Source: Zygnema cylindricum (taxonomy: Eukaryota > Streptophyta > Zygnematophyceae > Zygnematales > Zygnemataceae). From it: DNA of 64,000 bases. The stretch is from NCBI GenBank assembly GCA_037447655.1, contig JBBHKE010002343.1, forward strand, positions 120,824-184,823, in the 5' to 3' direction. The position numbers and the translations under genes are program-made. Of the stretch, positions 10,018 through 22,576 are shown piece by piece. Position 1 is the stretch's first letter; each line of letters starts with the position of its first letter. The notes under the pieces were generated by a model. It was not told where the DNA came from and did no database searches. It was given only the letters and a program-made list of their open reading frames with translations.

Positions 10018-11030
10018 TGTTGAAATTCATAGATTTCTATAGTATTTTCTAAGTTTAATATGTTAGGAAATAAAAGGACAAACAGCCTGCCTCCACCTCC
10101 TCTCTCTAGCCCCCATACTTGTTGTAGTCACTGAAGGATAGAAAGGGTGGTTGATCCATGGCTGCCTTAGTTCAACAGGCAGTTATTTTTAGTAGGTTAA
10201 AAAAAATAGTACTGACGGACTCGGGATTTGAACCCGGTACCTTTAGTTCGTCAAGTTGGCCGATAGCGGTCTCCTTTATCCTACTAGACTAGGACCAATG
10301 CTAAATGCTATAGAGTGTGATAGATATATATATATTTAGAGTGTAAGAAATCCATTTAACTAAAACTAGATACGGCGTGCATAGATACAGTTTTAGTACG
10401 ACATCATTTCAGAATGAATACCTCGCATTTGTTCGACAGCGAAACAAATATCTCGCAAGTAATTATAACGGCTACGATTACGTCTCATTACGAATCCGAC
10501 GGCGCACGTCATCGCCGAAATCCCAGAATGGTCACCTTGGCGTTTTATGACGTGGCATGACCTGGAGCCACGTGGAGAGATGACATTCGGTCATAGGAAT
10601 TCCGAGGAATGTACGGACAAGTAAAAAGCAGACACGCGTCCACTTAATAGCCTTGTCGTACATAGGCCGTACAAAAGGTACACCGGCAGTAGTACCTTTT
10701 GGTACGGTACAGTAATTTGATTGGTCCGTACTTCAGTAGATAGAAGTTATTAGAAGGAATCAGGACTTAGAAAATTTTGGTAGGTAGTCACCTCTCCCTT
10801 TGAGAGTTTGTACAAATTGGCATTTTAGTGCCTCATAACTTATCTGCTAGATGGCCGTTTTCAGTGATTCTTTTTGCTACGGACTCAGGGGAGTCTTAGC
10901 TCCACAGGGGTGCAGTCAAATTGTCAGTTTGCCTTCTAGGGAAGAAGTGGTCGTGGCTTAAAGTGGGCTAGTTAAATACTATCTAGAGGCTTCATGTATT
11001 CTGTAATCCAATGGAGGACACAGAATTGCA
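10018..11030 (+). repeat. Element B 5' LTR
   Basis: TGTTGAAATTC start, ATTGCA end. Seven GTAC motifs in 74 bp (10658 to 10731). TATA-like run near 10326-10335. Gag ATG at 11011, 20 bp from the LTR end. Confidence 0.93.
10199..10291 (-). promoter_or_regulatory. tRNA-like Pol III-type unit in B LTR, antisense
   Basis: On the minus strand: box A TAGTCTAGTAGG (10291-10280), then box B GGTTCAAATCC (10234-10224) in a 7-nt-loop T-arm (CCGGG stem in the 3' LTR copy), then a run of eight T (10206-10199). A-to-B spacing is 45 nt, in the normal range for tRNA genes. The 3' LTR copy (about 23340-23430) keeps box A and box B, with a T5 run. The cloverleaf middle is not a normal tRNA. Confidence 0.6.
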
Positions 11031-13921
11031 GGTTATGGGCCCACCCTCTAGGGTGCCCACCATCAATGGATTTGGGTTCATCTATTGGGAAGCCATGATG
11101 ATGGGAGCTTTGTGTGAAAAACGATAGTGGGGTATCGTCAGTGGACAAGTGAAAAGTCCACCTTCCGAAACTCCACCAGGATTTGGGGGAGTAAGGTTTT
11201 CTGCAACAATAGCTGCCTCAGCGGAGGAGGAAGATGATGGGGACAGCAGTGTGTCCAAAAAGGAGAAAGGGAAGGAGACATCCCTCACTCCTATTGCCAC
11301 AGTATCGAGAGCGGCGACCGTGAAGACCGTGGAGAATGATACTCAAATGTGGGAGGATGTAAACATGGTTGCCAAGAACTTCATTCGGAGGCACCTCACT
11401 CAAGGTTTGGCCACTCCTCATCTTCACATTTACAAGGCCGAGGAGTTGTGGGAGAGTTTAGTGGAGATTTATAGAGCTGGAACTATTCAGGAGCTTCAGT
11501 TGGCTGAGCAAAAGCTATTGAGTTACACTTACAAAGGAGGAAAGATGTTAGATTAATGTAATGATCTTTCTTGTTTGTATATGGAAATGGAAAGTGCCGG
11601 GTGGACAAGTACAATAAAAATGAAAGTTAACACCCTTATCATGAAATTACGAGATGAGTTCGAAAACATAGTGTACCGAGTACAGGGAATGCCTGATAGT
11701 TCATGGAAATGGAACACAGTAGTCAGGATGATACTAATGCATGAAAACACAATGGAGATTAGGAGAGGAGGAAAGAGCATTCAAGCTCTAGCAACAGGAG
11801 GGGACCGATGGGGGAAGGACCCGAAGAAACCTTATAGAGGGAAAGAGATCATTCTGGGGGACAAAGGCCCCCAAAGGGTCTTTGTCATTATTGCAAAAAG
11901 ACGGGACACTTTATTGCAAATTGTGTCAAACTATCAAAGCTGAGGCTCCAAGAGAACCGTGGAGGGGGTTCTTCCGGAGGGAAGAAAAAGGCACTTGTGG
12001 TTACAAAAGTGTCAGGAAAAACCGAGGATGAGTCTTCTGAGGAGGATGGAGAGCTTCTTCTTCACGAGAGTCTGGAGGTGATGAGATCCCTCAAAGACAG
12101 AAGTGTGCCCTTGGAGCAATTCGGGAAGCTCCACAAGAAGGATGGATCATCGACTCAGGTGCATCCATGCATATGCGTCGTGATAAAGAACTCTTCACTA
12201 AGCTAAGAAAGATTCCTACTGTAGAGATAGAGTATGGGGATGGGAGAGTGGTTACCACAGATCTAGTGGGATCAGTAGATCTGAAAGTCTTAGTGGAGGG
12301 AAAGACTTCTATACTTATATTCTCAGATCTACTTTACATTCCTCAGCTGAGTAAAATTCTTGTCTCTACGTCTTTGTTAGATGACAAAGAGTTTGATACC
12401 TTCACCAGAAAGGGAGTCTTTATAGCTAAGTATGGGAAAGAAGTTTACTTCACAGCAGATAAGGGTAGCTAAGGAATGTTTAGGCTTAACCTGAGTAATG
12501 AAAAGAAGAATGCTTACTATGTTGGTGTTCCTAAGGTGATGATTTGGCATAAGCGGTTGTGGCATGTGCATTTTGATCGGTTGAGGGAAAGGAAAAAGCT
12601 TCGGGTAGTAGATGGCATTCAGTTTGAGGATAATGAAATGATGGATGATTGTAGTGGTTGTGCTCAAGGTAAGGCTCACGTACTTCCCCTTCCCAAAGCC
12701 GCCACATATAGAGGTGAGAAGGTGTTAGATTTGGTCCACATAGATATTTGGGGACCCGCAAAAGTACCTTCGGTTGGAGGAAAGAGGTTTATGATGACAA
12801 TAACTGATGACTGGTCTAGATACTCTAAAGTCTACTTTCTGAAAACAAAGTCTGAAGCATCAACTTACTTCAAAAAATATAAAGCTTGGAGTGAGAAGCT
12901 GCATAAAACCCCCATTAAGAGGATAAGGAGTGATAATGGGGGGGAATATACCTCTAACGAGTTTGAGGAATATCTGAGAGATGAGGGAGTGCAGCTCTAG
13001 AAAACTGTACCATATAACCCGGAACAAAATGGGGTAGTTGAGAGGTTAAATCAAACACTAGGAGATAGTGTACGCAGTATGTTGGCAGACAAGAAAATAG
13101 GAAAGAGATTTTGGGCAGAAACAATGAACTGTGCCAACTAAATTAAGAATAGAGTCCTTACCTCAGCTCTAAAAGGAGTGACACCTTATGAGAGATGGGC
13201 TGGAAGGAAACCAGATATCTCACACCTTAAAGTATTTGGTAGCCAAGTTTACAGTCTTGACACGGATAGGAAAAACTGGAAACTAGATGCTAAGGGAAAA
13301 CCTGGATACTTTGTGGGATATGATGAGGATGTTAAGGGATATGGAGTCTATGACTTAGCAAAGAAAGATATCATTCTGGTCAAACACTTAGTTGTCATGG
13401 ATGAAGGGAAGTCATTTGACCCCTTCAAATATATAAAGAAGATAGGATCAGATTTGAGTCCGAAAGTGATGAGAATTCGGTCGTTCCCAAAAGGGACATG
13501 AGTGAAACCGTGATTACAGATTCAAGGGAGATCGAAGATACAGGAGACTCACCTGAAACCTCACATACTCCTATGGAATTCGAGGAGATACAAGAAGCGG
13601 GACAAGAACCGTTTTCCATGGACAGGGGAGCAAATGAGACAGCAAGAAGAAATCCAAGACTTCCATCCATTCTAGCTTCGGAGTTTGAGGGAGGAAGGAG
13701 GAGCAGCAAAAGGATACAGGAAAAACAAGCTGCCCAAAAGGTAACTAAGCTATCTCACCCAGATGAGCCTCAGTCTTACTTAGAGGCAGTGAATAGTCCA
13801 CAGAAAGAAAGATGGATTAGAGCCATATATGATGAGATGGCTTCTATCATGGAAGCAAATACTTGGGAACTAGCGGATTGCCCTCCAGACAGAAAACCTA
13901 TTGGATGTAAATGGGTATTTA
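11011..13921 (+). pseudogene. Element B gag to early RT, decayed
   Basis: Gag starts at 11011 in the LTR. A TAG near 11128 and one near 11555 break it. The gag-protease junction reads Trp (TGG at 12143) before I-I-D-S-G-A-S, where A and D have TAG. Integrase runs from about 12540 (H-K-R-L-W-H) through D-D-W-S-R-Y to the core, with stops near 12998 and 13139. RT begins near 13780 (W-E-L-A-D-C-P-P) and is cut at W-V-F by solo LTR C. It resumes at 21404. Confidence 0.9.
11031..11045 (+). other. Element B primer-binding site (half-tRNA-iMet type)
   Basis: GGTTATGGGCCCACC, identical to that of element A although the LTRs of A and B have diverged strongly. This indicates the 15-mer is under selection. 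Confidence 0.8.
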
Positions 13922-14843
13922 TGTTGTTTTGAAAAGTTTGTTTCGTGCGTACGCGACATTTCGTGCGCTATGGAATTTAATGTGGAGGTTTGAATGGATT
14001 CATGGATTGGGGGAGCGAACGAACGGATATAACTAAAGTGATGTAAAAGACTCACTGAGTGGCGAGTACCAGCATTGACAAATGGACGGCCAATCGCGAA
14101 GCGATTCGATGTGGAATAAACGAACGGTACGGAGCAGCTGCGACGCAGAGAAATCAACGCAGCTGCGGTTACCTTGATATGATCGGCACGGACAAAGCAG
14201 CTGACGCAGCTGTTGATAATGTAACTAGTATAGATTTTGAGTAATGATATTTGTTTAGTGGTTACTTAGTGGTAGCTTGGTTTGTGACATACGAAGATTA
14301 TAGAGATGTCGGTGTAAATATTATGTACAACAAAGGTTTGTCTTTTTGCTAATTAGTTATTAGTGTAGAGTTCTTCGATCTGACATACCTCGAACTATTC
14401 GGGTATACTTACAATAGTTTAGGTAAATGGTAGATACCGTACGGTTGGTATGCCGCCGTACATTCAGTAGTGAACTCTCTGAGTATAACTTGTAGAACTT
14501 AGAATATTTTGAGTATCGCAGTCAAGTTAATCAAAGTAATGGCAGACTGTTTTCTGCATCTTTGACCTGTTGGTGTGATCACTCTGATTGATGTTATCAT
14601 GTGAAACTTTGTGGAGTTATTCTAGGATATAGAATCTATATGTTTGTGAAGTTTCATTGTATTCTAGTATCTCTGTAAGATTCTGTGAACAGTCTAAGTG
14701 GTTAGTTTGTGAAGCTGTCAACTATTTTTGGGAAACTCTGGAGCTTATATCTTCTAGATGCCTTGGTGGATTTTTCTGTAACTTTGGGAGTTTACAGTAT
14801 ATATGATATACTACATATTGGTACAGTTTGAGGTAACTTTGTG

Positions 14844-15891
14844 TGAAACTCTGAGACCTCCATAAGTCCTCAGAGTGGACAGCTTCCAAGAAGCCTCTAG
14901 GATAATCCTGACCCCTTTGTGTTTAAGCAAAAATAACTGCCACCCTGGCAGACAAAAACTCTGACCAACTTCACCCCTGTGAAGACAAGACTCCCCTGAG
15001 TCGATAGCAAAAAGAATCTCTGAATTTGCTCCCCTGAGCAGTAAGTTATGGAGGGTCAAAGTTGACCTTTTGTACAGAAGCTCTCTGGGAGAGGGGGTCC
15101 TATCTTCTAATTTTTCTAAGTCCTATCTCTCTCACAGACTCTATCTACTGATGTACGGAACCAATCAGAATTGAGTTCCGTACGCAAAAGTACAGCTGCC
15201 GGTGTACTTTATGTACGGACATTGTACGACATGGCCAAAATGTCGACACATGTCAAATCCGGATTCGGTGCCATAATCTCCGGAGTTTCCACAATCCAAC
15301 GGAATTTTGCCACGCGTCATCCGATGTGGCGATGGCCACAAACCGCCGAAATCTTCCTCCGCGATCTCGGCGCTAATCCGGCCGTCCGATTAAATTCGGC
15401 TTTAATGGTAGCCGTAATAAATACATGCGCGGTATTTGTTTCATTTACGAAACAAATGCGCGGTACTGATTTTTGTCCGTACCGTAAGTCGTACATTATA
15501 TATTACTGGATCTATGTATCCCGTAATTAATTCTAGTTAAATGGTTTATCGCTTGTATACATATGTAAATAATTATCAAACTATATGCTAGGTAACACTA
15601 CCGCTAGACGAAACAGCTAAGGCTACCAGCTACATTGTGTCTGCCGGCCGGCAGGTACAAGGATCAAATCCTGCCGCCGGCACATACATTTTAATTAAAT
15701 ATATAAACCCTAATATAAAATTCCCGTAAACCTCAGGATAGCCAAGGTAGTCATGGCTCTAGCTTCCTCTCCAATTTCTCAGTGACTGCGACAAGTTTGA
15801 GAGTTGGAGAGAGAAGTTAGAGATAGACTGCCTCGACTTCTATATTTCTTTTCAGACCTAGAAAATACTAATAAAACCATTAGTTTCTACA
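14844..15891 (-). repeat. Element D 3' LTR (left copy)
   Basis: TG at 14844, CA at 15890-15891. Six GTAC motifs from 15153 to 15227. On the plus strand (antisense) a box B-like GGATCAAATCC at 15661-15671 is followed by a T4 run at 15689-15692. The box A match is weak here. Confidence 0.93.
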
Positions 15892-15904
15892 CTCCCCTTA
15901 TTTT

Positions 15905-18900
15905 CTAGTCAATCTTTAATTTCAGACCACACTTCTCCCTGCAAAAAATTAGCTTAGGGGAAGGCACAGGTTTGGTCATCATATCTGCTACCATCTCACT
16001 ATCTGGTCTGTACTCTAAACTGATTATTTTGTTTTCTACTTTCTCTCTAACAAAGCTGAGTCTGATGTCCATGTGTTTGGCTTTAAAATGGTGTTTAGGA
16101 TTGGCAGAAATAGCGATTGCTGCCTGATTATCACAAAATATTTTCTGCACACCACTCTTAAGGTGACCAAGCTCACCAAGCAAAGACTTGACCCACATCA
16201 ATTCTTTTACAGCAGAGCAAGAGGCCATATACTCAGCCTCCATGGTGGACTGAGCAATAACCTTTTGCTGTTTGCTACTCCAACAGCAAGCCCCATCACC
16301 CACATATAATACATATCCAGATGTACATCTTCTCATTGGAGCATCACCATAACTGGCATCACTCCAAGTAGTGATGTCAGTATTCTCCCCACCCAAATGC
16401 AACCATAGATCTCTAGTTCCTACCAAGTATCTAAGGACTCTCTTAGCTGCCTCCCAATCCTTCTTAGTGGGAGCATTTAGACTTCTACTCAGCACTCCTA
16501 CAGCTGCAGCTAAATCCGGCCGGGTACAATTCATAAAATAGATTAGACTTCCCACTACTTGCCTGTAAGGAATAGTCTGCATGAACTTCTGTTCTTCAGG
16601 AGATAATTCCTCGTCTAAGACTATGACTCCTTCTTCCTCACTCCCCTCACTTCCCTTCTTCAATTCCATTGGAGTTGTACAACTATTAGCTTTATCCATT
16701 TGAAATTTTTCAAGCATGTTCCCTATTGCTTCCTTTTGAGTCAATCTTATAATTTTTCTTTTTCGGTCTCTCTCTACTTGAATTCCCAAAATATATTTTG
16801 CTTCCCCCATATCCTTCATTTCAAATCTCCCCTTAAGATCGGTTTTCAGTTTATTAATTTTTTCCATTGATTTACTTATAACAAGCAAATCATCAACATA
16901 AATTGCAATAAATATAAAACCTTCCTCATCTTCGAAAACATAGATTGAGTGATCTGAGCTGATCCGAATATATCCTAGACCGGTAAGAAACTCATCAAGC
17001 TTCTTATTCTACTGTCGGGGCGCCTGTTTCAAACCATAAAGAGATTTAATCAGCCGGCATACCTTACTCTCCTCTCCTTTTTCCACAAACCCTTCGGGTT
17101 GTCGCATGAAGATCTCCTCTTCTAATTCTCCATGCAAAAAGGCTGTTTTGATGTCCATCTGGTGCACTTCCATGTCTTCCGCCGCTGCTAAACTGAGAAG
17201 TATGCGGACGGAGGGAAATCTGACCACCGGGGCAAAGGTTTCCTCGTAGTCAATTCCTTCCTTTTGTGTAAATCCCTTTGCCACTAATCTGGCCTTGTAG
17301 CGCTCGATTGTGTTATCTGGGTTCAGTTCTTAGTTTGAAAACCCATTTACAACCGATTGGTTTTCGGTTAGGTGGACAGTCCACCAGCTCCAAAGTATCG
17401 GCTGCCATGATTGAAGCCATCTCCTCATTGATGGCTGTCTTCCACTGGTTTCTTTCTGGACAAGTCATCGCCTCTCGATAAGTTTGAGGTTCATCTTGAT
17501 GAGATAGTTTAGTTACCTTGTTATTAACCTGTTTTTCTTGCAGTCTTTTGCTACTTCTCCTCCCTCCCTCAAAATCTGAGGCCGGAATAGATGGTTCTCG
17601 TGGATTCTTTCGAACAAACTCGGCTTCTCCCCTATCCCTTGATTCCGAATCAATTTCCACCACGTCTTCCGCTTCGAGTAGAGTTGTCACTGGAGTTTCC
17701 ACAGCCAAGTCCTTTTCGGTCTGATTTGTTCCTGCAAGAATGTCATCGCCTCTAAAACCTGGATAGTTAGGAAGCTCAAAGTCATCAGAATTTTCTGACT
17801 CAAATCTGATTTTTACTGACTTTGTATATTTGAAGGGATCCACAGACTTTCCTTCATCCATAACTACTAGATGCTTTACTAAGATTATATCTTCTCTTTT
17901 TAGATCATAAACTCTATATCCTTTAACATCCTCATCATATCCTAATAAGTATCCCGATTTTCCTTTAGGATCTAGCTTCCAATTGGACCGATCAGTATCT
18001 AGACTGAATACTTGACTGCCGAAAACCTTGAAATGAGATAAGTGTGGTTTCCGGCCTGTCCATCTCTCATAAGGTGTTTGATCTTTTATAGCTGAAGTAA
18101 GAACTCTATTTTTGAGGTAATTAGCACAGTTCATTGCTTCTGCCCAAAACCTTTTTCCTATCTTCTTATCCGATAACATACTTCTAGCACTATCACTTAG
18201 TGTTCTATTTAACCTTTCAGCTACCCCATTCTGTTCAGGATTTTCTGGCACTGTCTTTTGGTGTTGAACCCCATCTTCCCTCAAAAAATCCTCAAACTGG
18301 TTAGAAGTATACTCTCCACCATTGTCACTCCTTACTCTCTTGATTGGAGTTTCATGGAGTTTTTCGCTCCATGCTTTATATTGTCTAAAACAGTCCTCAG
18401 CCTCTGACTTGTTTTTCAAAAAATATACTCGGGAATACCGAGACCAATCATCAGTATAGTCATCATAAATCTCTTCCCCCCCGGTAAGGGCACTCTAGCT
18501 GGTCCCCAAATATCTGTGTGTACTAGATCTAGAATTTTTTTCTCCCTTATAGGTGGCTGTTTTAGGAAAGGGTAATTTGTGTGCTTTACCTTGAGCACAT
18601 CCACTACAATCACTTATATCATCACTCTCACTGAACTGAATCCCTTCCACCACACCCATCTTTTTCATCTCTCTTAACTTATCTAGATTCACATGCCCAA
18701 GCCTCTTATGCCACATCATAATTTCATGAACACCACTTTAATAAAGTTTCTTCGTTTCATTACTTAAGATCAGCCTAAACATCCCATGGCTACCTTTCTC
18801 AGCAATGAAATAGACATCCTCCTCAAAACTAGCAGTAAAGACTCCTTCCCTACTGGTAGTGAAAAAACCCTTATCATCTAATATAGATGTAGAAATAAGG

Positions 18901-20264
18901 TTTTTGTTCAGCTACGGAATAAACAATACATCGGAGAATGTTAATATGGATGTCTTTCCTTCTACTAACACTTTCACATCTACCAATCCTACAAGAGTAG
19001 TGGTGACTATCCTCCCATCCCCGTACTCTATCTCTACGGTGGGAATCTTTCTTATCTTATTGAACAGGTGCCTATCCTTACACATGTGCATGGAGGCACC
19101 TGAATCTATAATCTAGCCTGCTTCACCTTTCAATCCACCGTAAACACATTTCTGCCTTCGTGGAATTTTAACCTCATTTTTCGCCTCCAACTCCTCATCC
19201 AAAAGGAGCTCATCGTCCTCGTCCTCGGATTCTGCCTCAAGTACCTGTGTGACAAGGGCCTTTTTCTTTCTTCTCGGGGTACCACCGGTCTGCCCCTCCT
19301 TTAACCGAAGCTTGGTTAGATTAGTGCACTCTGCCATATAGTGCCCCGGTTTGTTACAAAAATGACATAAACCTTTGGGAGCCCTTGGTTCGAACTCGTC
19401 AACCTCATTATTCTGCTCCCTCCCCCTATAGATTCCGACCGGTTTCCGTGAATCCTTGTTCCTCCAATCGGTCGCTGTTGCCAAGGCTTGGCCACTCTTT
19501 CCTCCCCTTCGGATCTCAATCGTATTCTCTCGAACGAGAATCATCCCTACCACTGAGTTCCATATCCACCTTGAGTCCGGCAAGTCCTGCACACGGTTGA
19601 CTATGTTCTCGAACTCATCAGGTAACTTCATCAGTAAACAGTTAACCTTTTCTTTTTCACTAAAAACTTTTCCCGCACTCTCTAGCTCCATGAAGAGTGT
19701 AGCAAACTCATTGCAAAAATCCAACATATTTCCCCCTTTGTATACATACTCGTTAACTTTCTGATCAGCCAACTGTTGTTGCTGAATCGTACCACTTCGG
19801 TACATCTCTATGAGAGCCATCCAAAGATCGGATGCCCTTTCTACCTGCAAATGAGGACATGCAAGTCCTTGAGTGAGATGGCGTAGGATGAAGTGCTTTG
19901 CCGCCATATTGTTGAAGTCCCAGGTTTCAGTATCATTCTCCTCGTTCCTCGGAATAGGTGACATGAATGCTAAACCAGTTGCTATTTGTGTGGTCGCCTC
20001 CTTCTCCTTTCCTTTGTCCACCACCTCTCCTTCCTTTGTTTCCTCCGTTGAAGGTGAATCCTCTTTCCTGGTGAATTTGCTTCCTTTAAACCCTGGAGGA
20101 ATTCCAAGACTTGATGGACGCCCCAATCGTCCACTCACTATCCCCCAAAACCTTTTTTCGCATAGAGCTCCTATCATCATACTTTCCCAGTATATGAAGC
20201 CAGTTCCATTAAAGATTGGTACCCTAGAGGGTGGGCTCATAACCTGAAACTCTGAGACCTCCAT
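15905..20264 (-). pseudogene. Element D gag-pol, nearly full length but broken
   Basis: Gag (20264-19116, 383 aa) is open and complete: UBN2-like region and CCHC knuckle C-H-F-C-N-K-P-G-H-Y-M-A-E-C near 19350. It ends at TAG 19115-19113 just before I-I-D-S-G-A-S of the protease. Stops interrupt protease near 18912 and the integrase leader near 18739. A frameshift lies near 18450 in the integrase. The integrase core and RT N-terminus are open from 18419 to a frameshift near 17325. A TAG replaces Trp near 17010. RT end and RNase H (16888-15905, 327 aa) are open and end at K-L-K-I-D. Order PR-INT-RT-RH defines Copia. Confidence 0.93.
20230..20244 (-). other. Element D primer-binding site (half-tRNA-iMet type)
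   Basis: Minus strand GGTTATGAGCCCACC, one G-to-A change from the A and B sites, directly after the 5' LTR. Confidence 0.75.
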
Positions 20265-21293
20265 AAGTCCTCAGAGTGGACAGCTTCCAAGAAGCCTCTA
20301 GGATAATCCTGACCCCTTTGTGTTTAAGCAAATATAACTGCCACCCTGGCAGACAAAAACTCTGACCAACTTCACCCCTGTGAAGACAAGACTCCCCTGA
20401 GTCGATAGCAAAAAGAATCTCTGAATTTGCTCCCCTGCGCAGTAAGTTATGGAGGGTCAAAAATGACCTTTTGTACAGAAGCTCTCTGGGAGAGGGGGTC
20501 CTATCTTCTAATTTTTCTAAGTCCTATCTCTCTCACAGACTCTATCTACTGATGTACGGAACCAATCAGAATTGAGTTCCGTACGCAAAAGTACAGCTGC
20601 CGGTGTACTTTATGTACGGACATTGTAAGACATGGCCAAAATGTCGACACATGTCAAATCCGGATTCGGTGCCATAATCTCCAGAGTTTCCACAATCCAA
20701 CGGAATTTTGCCACGCGTCATCCGATGTGGCGATGGCCACAAACCGCCGAAATCTTCCTCCGCGATCTCGGCGCTAATCCCGGCCGTCCGATTAAATTCG
20801 GCTTTAATCGTAGCCGTAATAAATACATGCGCGGTATTTGTTTCATTTACGAAACAAATGCGCGGTACTGATTTTTGTCCGTACCGTAAGTCGTACATTA
20901 TATATTACTGGATCTATGTATCCCGTAATTAATTCTAGTTAAATGGTTTATCGCTTGTATACATATGTAAATAATTATCAAACTATATGCTAGGTAACAC
21001 TACTGCTAGACGAAACGGCTAAGGCTACCGGCTACATTGTGTCTGCCGGCCGGCAGGTACAAGGATCAAATCCTGCCGCCGGCACATACATTTTAATTAA
21101 ATATATAAACCCTAATATAAAATTCCCGTAAACCTCAGGATAGCCAAGGTAGCCATGGCTCTAGCTTCCTCTCCAATTTCTCAGTGACTGCGACAAGTTT
21201 GAGAGTTGGAGAGAGAAGTTAGAGATAAACTGCCTCGACTTCTATATTTCTTTTCAGACCTAGAAAATACTAATAAAACCATTAGTTTCTACA
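20245..21293 (-). repeat. Element D 5' LTR (right copy)
   Basis: Near-identical partner of 14844-15891. It contains the gag ATG at 20264-20262, 20 bp from the LTR end. Confidence 0.93.
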
Positions 21294-21403
21294 TTGTGTA
21301 CTGTGGATTAATCTGTGTCGTCTGAAATACAGCTGTTTAAGGGGTAGTCTGTGGGGCTTCCGAGTGTAGTCCATGGCTGAAATAGGCTATGGACAACAAT
21401 TTA

Positions 21404-22351
21404 AACTAAAACTGAACCCAGATAATACAATTGAGAGGTATAAGGCTCGATTGGTAGCGAAAGGGTTCACCCAAAAAGTGGGGATTGACTATGAGGAGAC
21501 CTTTGCTCCAGTTGTTCGGTTCCCATCGGTAAGGATTCTCCTCAGTCTAGCCGCAGCGAAAGACATGGAAATACACCAGATAGACATTAAGACTGCTTTT
21601 CTTAATGGTGAGTTAGAGGAAGAAATTTTTATGAGGCAATCTGAGGGGTTTGTGGAAGAAGGAGAAGAGAGCAAAGTCTGCAGGCTCATAAAGTCCTTAT
21701 ATGGACTGAAATAGGCTCACCGACAGTGGAATAAGAAACTAGATGAGTTTCTCACCGATCTGGGATACATCCAGATCAGCTCTAACCATTCTATGTCTAT
21801 GTAATGCAAGGTGAGGATAGAGTGATTTATGTGGCTGTGTACGTAGATGATTTGTTGTTGATTAGCAAATATATTAATAAAATTAATAAAATAAAAGCAT
21901 ATCTCAATTCTTTAATTGAAATGAAGGACGTGGGTGAGGCTAAGTATATTCTAGGAATTCAGGCAAAAAGAGATAGGAAACGGAGAATTATTTATCTAAC
22001 TCAGAAAAAAGCAATCTAGAACATGCTAGAAAAGTTTGGTATGTCAAAAGCAAAGGGGAGTGCCACCCCTATGGAATTCTGGCAAAAGTTGGAGGGTACG
22101 GAAACGGATGGTGGTGTTTTGGTTAATGATTTCTTAGATTCAACGGAGTAAGATTCTATGTCCTCCATTTCTTACAGGCAGATTGTCGGAAGCCTCATCT
22201 ATTTCATGAACTGTACTCGTTCGGACATCCCAGCCGCGGTTGGAGCCTTGAGCGAAGCCTGCAAAATCCGAGGAAGTCAGACTATGAGGCAGCAAAGAGA
22301 GTTCTTCGCTATCTTGCAGAAACTCGAAATCTTAGACTCTCTCTCGGTGGT
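21404..22351 (+). pseudogene. Element B RT and start of RNase H, decayed
   Basis: RT resumes with K-L-K-L-N-P-D-N-T-I. It is A/D-like to about 21780 (stop for Q near 21712). It then continues G1-like, with Y-V-D-D near 21843 and L-L-L-I-S-K, and stops near 22016 and 22148. RNase H begins near 22300 and breaks off after a stretch matching G1 (reverse of about 9662-9690). The chimeric join lies near 21780-21800. Confidence 0.85.
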
Positions 22352-22576
22352 ACCACGATCAAATCCTGGGTCCGTCAAGTATACTTTTAGTAAACCTACT
22401 AGAAACAACTACATACCTCTCTATGGACAGCACAGGCAGCCATGGCTCTAGCTCCCTGCTCAACCTTCCGTGACTGCGAGAAGTGTGGGAGCTGAAGAGA
22501 GGCGTTAGAGGCAGATCGCCTCGGCTTTCTTTTTGCTTAGACCTGGAAAATATTAAAAGAACTATTAAATTCTACA
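22352..22576 (-). mobile_element. LTR fragment inside element B, inverted
   Basis: On the minus strand this is the first ~225 bp of a Copia LTR: TGTAGAATTTAATAG start, CCATGGCTGCC block, then the tRNA-like T-arm. It ends exactly in the box B region (plus strand GATCAAATCC at 22357-22366, T4 at 22385-22388). There is no polypurine tract beside it and I found no TSD. Confidence 0.75.

Larger units (their letters stand above)
14844..21293 (-). mobile_element. Copia retrotransposon D, youngest insertion
   Basis: Perfect TSD TTGTG (14839-14843, 21294-21298). LTRs are 14844-15891 and 20245-21293, differing at about a dozen positions by eye (near 1%). This makes it the most recent insertion and the innermost of the nest. 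Same lineage as element A. Confidence 0.95.
13922..21398 (+). mobile_element. Solo LTR C, split by element D
   Basis: Starts TGTTGTTTTGAAAAG at 13922, ends GGACAACA at 21398. Perfect TSD ATTTA (13917-13921, 21399-21403) inside the W-V-F-K-L codons of element B. LTR parts are 13922-14843 and 21299-21398 (about 1.02 kb). It matches the intact solo LTR at 30839-32150, best at the two ends. No internal region or second LTR is present, as expected from LTR-LTR recombination. Confidence 0.9.

Noticed and set aside
14059-14244. Small frame inside solo LTR C
   Set aside because: LTR sequence; not conserved as a frame in the related solo LTR at 30839.
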